Assembly (NCBI GenBank): GCA_022841365.1
Contig: JALHRP010000005.1
Span: 94,013 to 126,466, forward strand
Source of the DNA: Chitinophagaceae bacterium
GTDB lineage: Bacteria; Bacteroidota; Bacteroidia; Chitinophagales; Chitinophagaceae
DNA length: 32,454 bases
Reading direction: 5' to 3'
This document shows, in pieces, positions 26,601 to 32,454 of this stretch; positions within the stretch are counted from its first letter, which is position 1; each line of letters begins with the position of its first letter. Under the pieces are notes generated by a model, which was given only the letters and a program-made list of their open reading frames with translations, searched no databases and was not told the DNA's origin. The position numbers were made by a program, and so were the translations under genes.

Positions 26601-26707
26601 TACTGGTATTTGAACAATTGAAAAGTGTATATCCTGAAGCGAGACTGCATGATTGTATAGATGGGGATGACAGTAACAGGGTATTTCTTGATAATACGAT
26701 TATTTAA
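23672..26707 (+). CDS. Second baseplate wedge protein (Afp12/Pvc12-like)
   Basis: A 1011-aa baseplate wedge protein. The N-terminal motif SIWTDYNIHDPGITVLELLTYAITDLGYR (residues about 35-63) is the diagnostic W-x-DYN-x-HDPG-x-T-x-LELL signature of Afp12-like proteins. The middle carries long helical stretches (QLKAYLLFYEQLLVNYLEQLANVKELF). The C-terminal region includes VYVVEHLLLRPR, another family hallmark, followed by a Cys-containing beta domain. It follows the first wedge gene by 11 nt. A 158-bp gap then separates it from the fibre candidate, with no gene in the gap. Confidence 0.93.
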   Translation: MQESITIQKNPVLTESSNYELLRKKGLDYIEQLGSSIWTDYNIHDPGITVLELLTYAITDLGYRTSIDIKDLLAELESKIPKADPERQGFFTAREILTVNPWTTADFRKLLVDINGIKNAWLKCKECACNDLLIYAKCSTSVLQYEPTEHPVIIKGFYDVLVEFENEEAAGDLNSGKVKYNFSFPTTNGFSTAMIEMRLPAWQQLEDQAAVYKNFRSPKSEIQTVTVQFISGNKNDDQDIPVSELSNVLRRPVYATMKVEFKPDKDLAAVEVLQFTDIAMSVWFRSDSDRKQAKLKDIKQAIEDASLSGIFAKYLSLIHRTDEVMKLTKDELHSHRNLSEDYCSIKGIGVEDIGVCADMEVEPSADIEAILAEAYYRIDQYFSPDIKFYSLKELMDAGVPVDEIFEGPKLDNGFINNEQLDSTNLKQFIYTSDIINLLMDIPGVKNIKNFVLTKFDADGNLIKNEEWVMEISYNHQPRLYLEASKILVFKNGLPFLPDKLELSDTLQVIKGQHAQPKYSVLENDLPVPVGKYFQLNDYFPLQYSLPQTYGVGQAGLPSTVSDQRRAQAKQLKAYLLFYEQLLVNYLEQLANVKELFALDTSVTKTYFSRMLQESELKDYNDLNNGMNTSILHSLVETETVFFDRRNRFLNHLLARFAENFNEYALMLYAYSSSKAIADAKLIKDKINFLKDFPFMSANRAKAINYKDPAHVCSSENIAGLQLRIQRLLGMDAFGGFFELYEEKDIDGVSFERRWRLKDETGKIQLSSSTNYTDANLDVSEQKAKAEIAVVKKYITSTARYQIKKVKKWVVNLTDETGEIIATRKQAFDTKAAAEIARDEIIVFGKKLIAADKVYVVEHLLLRPRNVPSLPDFPQGDPLLTVCIPGNCELCGDEDPYSFRLTVVLSGETGIANSGIEFRRFAEQTIRLEVPAHLAVKICWVSNEQLAEFEKLYCDWLSELAKSEPDALALHTKLKALLLVFEQLKSVYPEARLHDCIDGDDSNRVFLDNTII

Positions 26708-26868
26708 TCGAGGCTGTTTGAAAGTATGGTTTATAACTGGCCGGGAAGGCGGAAAGAAGATAAATGTTTTTGTTCAAAGAATAATTTGAGCAAACATTTT
26801 TATTCCGCTCACCTCCTTCACTGCTACAAACCTTTTTTCTCAGTTCTCACATAAAACCTTATCATATG
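26708..26868 (+). promoter_or_regulatory. Gap before the fibre candidate, with AAACCTT-type motif
   Basis: The 158-bp gap holds no gene. CATAAAACCTTATCAT directly precedes the ATG at 26866, with AAACCTT ending 5 nt before it. I found no good TTG/TAnnTTTG promoter pair here. Confidence 0.4.
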
Positions 26869-29800
26869 CTTCCGGTACAAGTTGAGTTTCCGAAGTTCGT
26901 TGCTGATCAATTGCTCACATCAGACGATCTGAACCAGTTGTTTGGCTATCTCGATGAGCAAAACCGAATGACACGTACCAACCTTATTGGAATTGGTATT
27001 GTATGCGGATTGCAACTGCAGGTGAACAATGCCAAAACACAGGTAACCATTACAAAAGGCTGTGCTGTTACATCAGAAGGGTATCTTATTTCTGTGCATA
27101 CAAAAGCATATACGCAGTATAAAAAATACAAGGTGGATACTGCACGTGTGTATGACAAGTTTTACAAACCCGATGGAACGGGAAATAAAATTGCAATGGA
27201 TGTATGGGAACTGAAGCAACCTGCTGTTGATCCGGACCTGGAAGATATTGATGCAGACTTTTTAAAAGATAAAGTGATCCTGTTGTTTGTTGAGTTAAAA
27301 GACGAAGACAATAAAAACTGTGATCCAAACTCCTGCGATGATAAAGGAATCAATGTAACCGTTTCGTTTTTACCCATGGCCGTTTCTGTTGAAGATGCCA
27401 AACTCTTAATGGGCACAACCGGCGGAAGCTTTGGAGTGAATACCTATACTGCTTTACCGGAGCTGCGGATGAAACGTTGGGATGTACCCAATACATCTCC
27501 TGTTTACAGTCAGGATATTTTTGAAGCATATCTCAAACTGCTGGATAAACCGTTTATAGATTCTGTTGAAACTACTTTAAAAAGTATCTACTCCGTTTTC
27601 GGGCCATTTGTTGCAAATGAATATGGAGTCAATCCGTTTACAGGGTTATCTGCAAAGTTTGATTATCTGTATAATGGAAACATTAATCTCTCTCAGGTTT
27701 TGCATCTGCAATATTATTATGATCTGTTCAGCGATCTGTTACTGGCTTATCAGGAATTTAGAAAAGCAGGTACACATGTATTAAGTACTTGTTGCCCCGA
27801 TAGTGATCTGTTTCCAAGACATGTATTATTGGGCGAAGCGGTTCCATCTGAAACAAGTGGTATTCTTCCTTACAGGCATTACTTTATTTATTCGCCGTTG
27901 TTTGATCAGCACGGAATGCTGGGCGAATTAAAAAGCCTGTTCAAACGATTGGTGCTGATGATTGAGCAGTTCTTTTTACCAACTGTTGCAGGGAATAATA
28001 CAAAAGAAGATACGTTTCTTCGAATTACACCAAGTATGCTGTGGGATGTGCCGCTTTCACATAAAGCCATTCCATATTACTATCAAGTAAACAGCGGTGC
28101 CCAGCCACTTTATCTCAGCTGGGATCACAGAAGAACGTTGTTGAATGATGCTAAGAGAAATCTTTCATATCATGCTATTCAATACAATGCATCCGATGAG
28201 TTTGTTACTTCTCCGTTACAATATGATTTAGAGCCGTATAATTTTTTACGGGTGGAAGGGATTGTAGGAAAATCGTATGTGCATGTACTGAAACAGGTAA
28301 AGCAACAGATACAGAAGAATCGTTTGCCAGTTGATATTATTGCGTTGAGTACAGATACAGGAGCAGGGTTTAGTAATCGTCTCAATTCAAACAGCAAGTT
28401 ACAGGGGTCAAAGGATTCTTTGGAAATGCTTTGTCATTTTCAGGATATGGAATCAATGTATGACAGTATGCGTCGTGAAATTTTATGCATGCTCTGTAAA
28501 GAATTGAAATACTACTATGATTTTACGTTTCCATTAGTCAATGCGTTTTTACGTAAAATGACCTTGGCCGGTGAAGTATCGCAGGTTGATTTGTTTGATG
28601 TGTGCAGCAAAGGATATGTAATTAAAGACAGGTCATTGGGTATGATGATCGAATTTCTGCATCGCAAAGGTCTTACAGATGAAACCCTCACACTTGAAAC
28701 TTTTTTTGAAGCCTTTGGTGTAAATGTGCAGGATGCAAACAATGATGATATACCGGATAATTTAACGGGGCAAATGTCAACCATCTATCTGGCATTGCTC
28801 AACTTCTTTAAAATACCATTAGGCATTATCCGCCTCTCAACATTGTTAACAGAAGATTTGGCTGAGTTTGATGTGAAAGCTTACTGCAATGCAACGGACA
28901 AACTTGGAGAGTATGCAAAAAGTTTGAAAGCACTCTTCAGCATCTTTACAGGTTCGCAACAATCTAAAACAACAGATCCTGCTACTGAAGTAAATACGGA
29001 TGCACAACCACCGGGAGTTGCAGGAGAGGTTAATACAACGAACAATACAAACAGAATACTTGTAACGAATAAGCGCAGTAATTCGCTGGCAATGCTTGCT
29101 TCATCCAACAACGGATTTGTAATGATCCTGCTGTTGTTACTGATGATCGAAGATTTAATGGATCACCTGGATGTACTCATCTACAACTGTAAATGCAGTG
29201 CGCTGCTTTCTTTAAAGAAAGATTACATGAAGCGTTATCTGATGTTAACACGCCTTCGTCAGTTTGGGTATTTCACCAAGCTTCATCCCGGTATTCAACA
29301 CAAAGCAGGCGTGCCAATGGGAGGTACATTTATTATTGTTTATCATTCCAGAAAAAAACGTGCAGGCGGAACAATACTCAACAGAGCTGCAGAAATCAAC
29401 GAATTTACAGCAGAAAGAAAGATGGATGATCATCGGATGATGATGAGTACAGCCGACGCTGTAGAAAGAGAAACACTTGCAGCCGGATTTATTTTAGATG
29501 AAGATGCAAACCCTGTTGCAGGTGCTGAAATATCCGTTGCTGAAACAGGTGAAAGCACTGTGTCTGCAGCAAATGGATCGTTTGCATTTAGCAGCAGCAT
29601 TGTTCCGTATACACTGCTGGTAGAAGCGCCTGGTTATGAGTTGTACGAAGAATTAAAAACCGATGGCCACACAAACATGCGTATCATACTCAAAGCAGCA
29701 AATGAAAATGTGCTGGATGAATTGCAGCAGGGAGTGGTGATTGCAGATTTTTATTTGCCCTACAGATGTTGTTCTGATTGTCCGCCGATACAATACATTG

Positions 29801-31299
29801 TTCAGGATAAGCCGGCACCCGATGTTCCGAACAAAGGCCCGGTTGTAAATGCAGGTCCTGATCAAACCATTACATTGCCCACCGACTTTGTTACGTTAAG
29901 CGGATCTGCATCAGATCCTGATGGAAGCATTGCATCTTTTCAATGGATTAAAAAATCAGGCCCAACACTTCCGGCCGGATCAATTGTTACAGATACAAGT
30001 GCACAAACAACAGTAAAAAATCTTGTACAGGGCGTGTATGTGTTTGAATTAACTGTAACGGATAATACAGGTTCGTTTACAAGAGATGACGTGCAGATTA
30101 CAGTAAACCCTGCACCTCCTCCTGAAAATAAACCGCCTCTTGCAGTTGCCAAGGCCACGTTGTTTCCTGCTGCTGCAAATGCAATTCAATTAGATGGAAA
30201 GGATTCAACAGATGAAGATGGTACAATTGACAGTTACAAATGGATTCAGCTTGATGGTCCTACAGTTGCCATTGACGGTGCATCGCTGGTTACAGCAATT
30301 GTAAAAGACATGCAGCCGGCAACATATAAGTTTCAGTTGATGGTAACAGATAATAACAATGCAACAGGCAAGGCAGAAGTAAGCATCACTATTGATGCAC
30401 CTCCTAATCAACCGCCAAAAGCAAACGCAGGGCAAAATCAAATTGTAACTATTCCTCCAAATGGAACAATACAATTAAACGGCAGTGCATCTACAGATCC
30501 GGAAGGAAAAGCACTCACTTATAGCTGGACAGTTTTGCCAGGCAGTGCCAACAATCCAAATATTGTTGATCCCGGAAAAGATATTACGGAAGTTACCGGA
30601 CTGGTTGAAGGCGATTATCAATTTGAATTGAAAGTTACAGATGATCAGCAGGCAAGTGATACAGCAACTGTTACCGTGAAGGTGATTATTCGTGAAGTGG
30701 TCATTAACAAATCATGCGGACCGCTTTCTGAAATCATTAAGCGATTCGATGAATTTGAAACAATTGATCCGAGAAGGTTCCCTGTATTCATTAATGCAGA
30801 TGGCTTCAGTTCTTTTGGTAATGTGAAAGAGTTTTTTGCAATGATGCAGAACATCGTCAACAGTTCAACAGACGATCAGCTGAACTTTTTTGGATCGGTT
30901 ATCAATGGTACAACAGTTCAGGATTCGTTGATCAAATGGTTTAATGAACTGCAAAAGCTGATTGTTGAACGGAAAGATCTTCGATTGCTTGCATTGATCT
31001 TATACCGCATCCTCCATCAACTGGCCATGTATATTGTGTGTATACAGAAAGAAGATTTTGATATTGCCAAAGTACCGATGCAAAAAGTCTTTACACTTAT
31101 TCTGCGGCATGTAAAGCAGTGGGTAGAATTGATTTCAACAGGTGTGTTTACAGCTGCTGAAATAAAGCAGGTGAAAGAAATGGGAGATGATGTTGAAAAA
31201 GAAATGCAAAGAGTAGTCGCAAATGGAGAAGCATCATCCAAGCCTAAATATCTAAAAATGCTCAAGCAAATTCTTGACCTGATCAGAAGTATTCCATAA
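26866..31299 (+). CDS. Multidomain fibre candidate with PKD domains (Afp13 position)
   Basis: A 1477-aa protein between the wedge and tape-measure genes, where Afp encodes the tail fibre Afp13. No signal peptide is present, so export through Sec is unlikely. Residues ~1-150 (FVADQLLTSDDLNQLFGYLDEQNR...) may be a baseplate-docking domain. Residues ~150-740 are mostly helical. A strongly hydrophobic stretch lies near 750-765. Residues ~871-945 look like a carboxypeptidase-regulatory-like beta domain, followed by a CCSDCPP cluster near 967. Three PKD/Ig-like domains span ~991-1275 (NAGPDQTITLP, ASDPDGSI, ELTVTDN). The C-terminal ~200 residues are helical. The target-binding role is inferred from position and fold. 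Confidence 0.7.
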   Translation: MLPVQVEFPKFVADQLLTSDDLNQLFGYLDEQNRMTRTNLIGIGIVCGLQLQVNNAKTQVTITKGCAVTSEGYLISVHTKAYTQYKKYKVDTARVYDKFYKPDGTGNKIAMDVWELKQPAVDPDLEDIDADFLKDKVILLFVELKDEDNKNCDPNSCDDKGINVTVSFLPMAVSVEDAKLLMGTTGGSFGVNTYTALPELRMKRWDVPNTSPVYSQDIFEAYLKLLDKPFIDSVETTLKSIYSVFGPFVANEYGVNPFTGLSAKFDYLYNGNINLSQVLHLQYYYDLFSDLLLAYQEFRKAGTHVLSTCCPDSDLFPRHVLLGEAVPSETSGILPYRHYFIYSPLFDQHGMLGELKSLFKRLVLMIEQFFLPTVAGNNTKEDTFLRITPSMLWDVPLSHKAIPYYYQVNSGAQPLYLSWDHRRTLLNDAKRNLSYHAIQYNASDEFVTSPLQYDLEPYNFLRVEGIVGKSYVHVLKQVKQQIQKNRLPVDIIALSTDTGAGFSNRLNSNSKLQGSKDSLEMLCHFQDMESMYDSMRREILCMLCKELKYYYDFTFPLVNAFLRKMTLAGEVSQVDLFDVCSKGYVIKDRSLGMMIEFLHRKGLTDETLTLETFFEAFGVNVQDANNDDIPDNLTGQMSTIYLALLNFFKIPLGIIRLSTLLTEDLAEFDVKAYCNATDKLGEYAKSLKALFSIFTGSQQSKTTDPATEVNTDAQPPGVAGEVNTTNNTNRILVTNKRSNSLAMLASSNNGFVMILLLLLMIEDLMDHLDVLIYNCKCSALLSLKKDYMKRYLMLTRLRQFGYFTKLHPGIQHKAGVPMGGTFIIVYHSRKKRAGGTILNRAAEINEFTAERKMDDHRMMMSTADAVERETLAAGFILDEDANPVAGAEISVAETGESTVSAANGSFAFSSSIVPYTLLVEAPGYELYEELKTDGHTNMRIILKAANENVLDELQQGVVIADFYLPYRCCSDCPPIQYIVQDKPAPDVPNKGPVVNAGPDQTITLPTDFVTLSGSASDPDGSIASFQWIKKSGPTLPAGSIVTDTSAQTTVKNLVQGVYVFELTVTDNTGSFTRDDVQITVNPAPPPENKPPLAVAKATLFPAAANAIQLDGKDSTDEDGTIDSYKWIQLDGPTVAIDGASLVTAIVKDMQPATYKFQLMVTDNNNATGKAEVSITIDAPPNQPPKANAGQNQIVTIPPNGTIQLNGSASTDPEGKALTYSWTVLPGSANNPNIVDPGKDITEVTGLVEGDYQFELKVTDDQQASDTATVTVKVIIREVVINKSCGPLSEIIKRFDEFETIDPRRFPVFINADGFSSFGNVKEFFAMMQNIVNSSTDDQLNFFGSVINGTTVQDSLIKWFNELQKLIVERKDLRLLALILYRILHQLAMYIVCIQKEDFDIAKVPMQKVFTLILRHVKQWVELISTGVFTAAEIKQVKEMGDDVEKEMQRVVANGEASSKPKYLKMLKQILDLIRSIP

Positions 31300-32454
31300 T
31301 GAATTCTTCCATGAACCATATTATTAAAACTGCATCACTCGATTTCGTATACAACGGAAAAACAGATGGCTTTGCGTTTCAACAGAAAGTAAAAGAATGG
31401 TTTGAAGAATTCATGCTTGCACTTGATCCGGAATTTGAAGCGTTATGTGATGAGGATTCACTGATCAGCATTGATCAGTTGGAGTTAGAGCTGGAACTTT
31501 CAGGAACAGACTGGAGACAACAGGCTGCACATAAAGTAAGAGAGCAGTTAAAAGACAAGCTTCGCCTAATCAGAGCGGGTACAATTTCACAGAAAGGGTA
31601 TGTTGAAAAAAAGATCCACATGCATTTTAAAGATTCATTTTTATTTTATCTGCAAAAAGGATACCTGCCCTGGCAGGCTACATCAACAGATACAGCAGAA
31701 TGGAGTAAACAACTGGAAGAACTTGTAATGCAGGCCGATGAAGAATTTATAAGAGAGCTGAAGCAGGTGTTGAAAATTTCCTCATCGGTTCAGCAACGAT
31801 TGATGTCTGTAATACCCTTTCAGTCTGCCATACAACTGTTCCGGTTTGCTAAAGCAGATGGATTAGCTGCCGGCAAACAACTTGTATATGATCTGCAGAT
31901 GCTTATGAAAATTGCTGTGGTGCATCATCTCAGCGAAATCAGACAGTTAATTTATCAGTTGTTTCTGAATGATCTTGCAGCTAAGGTTGATCGTAAACAG
32001 GTGCAGAAGGAATTCATTTCTGCTTTTCGGAAAAAGTTGGGCAGTCATCCATCGCTGTTGTCAAGACTTCGTGATATTAATTTTCAAACAGAGTTGTTTC
32101 AGGATATTCAAAAAGAACTTTCAGAAGAAAAGAAAAACCAAAGGTCAAAAATATCAAAATCCGAATCAACCAAAATTCAACAACAGAAAGATGAGCAACT
32201 GCTTTTATTAAAACAGCAACATGCAAAAGAAGCGGCAGGTGAAGAGATTTATATCAACAATGCAGGATTGGTGATTCTTGCAGCATTTATTCCGGCGTTG
32301 TTTGAAAAGACCGGGCTTGCAGTTGCCAATGAAATTAAATATCTTGATAGGGCTGTTTGTTTTCTGCAATTTCTGGTAACCGATAAAGTAACTATGCCGG
32401 AGTATGAATTGGTACTCCCTAAAATAATATGCGGTGTGCCAATTGAGCAAACGA
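31299..32454 (+). CDS. Contractile injection system tape-measure protein (Afp14-like, 3' partial)
   Basis: The frame is open to the end of the window (about 385 residues), so the C-terminus is missing. It begins with an ATG overlapping the preceding stop (TAATG); a second in-frame ATG at 31311 gives MNHIIKTASLDF, which fits the family opening better, so either start is possible. The last part, YINNAGLVILAAFIPALFEKTGL followed by YLDRAVCFLQFLV and PEYELVLPKIICGVP (from about residue 318), is the signature of the CIS tape-measure family. The middle is helical and charged. It sets tube length during assembly. The gene after it, outside the window, would be expected to be the Afp15-like ATPase. 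Confidence 0.88.
   Translation, partial: MNSSMNHIIKTASLDFVYNGKTDGFAFQQKVKEWFEEFMLALDPEFEALCDEDSLISIDQLELELELSGTDWRQQAAHKVREQLKDKLRLIRAGTISQKGYVEKKIHMHFKDSFLFYLQKGYLPWQATSTDTAEWSKQLEELVMQADEEFIRELKQVLKISSSVQQRLMSVIPFQSAIQLFRFAKADGLAAGKQLVYDLQMLMKIAVVHHLSEIRQLIYQLFLNDLAAKVDRKQVQKEFISAFRKKLGSHPSLLSRLRDINFQTELFQDIQKELSEEKKNQRSKISKSESTKIQQQKDEQLLLLKQQHAKEAAGEEIYINNAGLVILAAFIPALFEKTGLAVANEIKYLDRAVCFLQFLVTDKVTMPEYELVLPKIICGVPIEQT

Noticed and set aside
26708-26865. Separate promoter for the fibre candidate
   Set aside because: TTG-like and TA-rich patches exist but no pair matches both the -7 consensus and the spacing.
26866-31299. Secreted PKD adhesin or gliding-associated surface protein
   Set aside because: No signal peptide and no C-terminal sorting domain; the gene sits between wedge and tape-measure genes and overlaps the latter, so a particle component fits better.
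11075-32454. Prophage
   Set aside because: Tail-like genes are complete but no capsid, portal, terminase, integrase or lysis gene is visible, and the DUF4255, DUF5908, LysM and tape-measure set is specific to extracellular injection systems.
11075-32454. Type VI secretion system
   Set aside because: VgrG, PAAR and gp25 are shared with T6SS, but no TssJ, TssL, TssM, TssK or ClpV appears, and there are two Afp-type tube proteins and an Afp12-type wedge protein.

Overview
The window looks like chromosome from a Bacteroidota bacterium, most likely the Chitinophagaceae or a close relative. Several things point there: near-absence of Shine-Dalgarno sites, candidate promoters of the TTG / TAnnTTTG type, an OmpA protein with thrombospondin-type-3 repeats, an ATP-type PEP carboxykinase, and a DUF4255/DUF5908-type injection-system cluster. 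The family-level assignment is an inference from protein style; no rRNA gene is present. Base composition shows no obvious break, and I see no tRNA, integrase or transposase.

Region 1 (1 to about 10.7 kb) is ordinary housekeeping. It holds a 5'-truncated L,D-transpeptidase, an RlpA-like protein, an OmpA-family outer-membrane protein, trpS, a deoxynucleoside kinase, pckA (the only minus-strand gene), a Xaa-Pro aminopeptidase, pssA, purS, rsmI and a secreted PepSY-like protein. Three rho-independent terminators (3106-3138, 5019-5046, 10689-10711) and several candidate promoters separate transcription units.

Region 2 (about 11.0 kb to the window end) is a single-direction cluster for an extracellular contractile injection system (eCIS) of the antifeeding prophage (Afp) / Photorhabdus virulence cassette (PVC) type. 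In order it encodes: a Pvc16-like cap protein, an unrecognised 400-aa protein with a chitin-binding-like motif, one large sheath protein, the tube protein, a second tube-like protein (baseplate end), a 56-aa DUF5908 protein, a LysM tube-to-baseplate adaptor, a VgrG-like spike, a PAAR tip, a gp25-like baseplate protein, two large J-like baseplate wedge proteins (1269 and 1011 aa), a 1477-aa multidomain fibre candidate, and the start of the tape-measure protein, which runs off the end. The AAA+ ATPase (Afp15) and any cargo toxin are not in the window and would be expected downstream.

The parts would assemble as a free contractile syringe. Wedge proteins and gp25 form the baseplate around the VgrG/PAAR spike. 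The tube grows on the LysM and tube-initiator adaptors to a length set by the tape measure, the sheath polymerises around it, and the Pvc16-like protein caps the end. The fibre candidate would recognise the target.

The most unusual items are the 1477-aa fibre candidate (three PKD-like domains, a carboxypeptidase-regulatory-like domain and an internal hydrophobic helix), the 400-aa protein of unknown role, a motif containing AAACCTT placed 5-6 nt before four eCIS start codons, and hairpin-rich gaps flanking the tube gene and following the spike gene.
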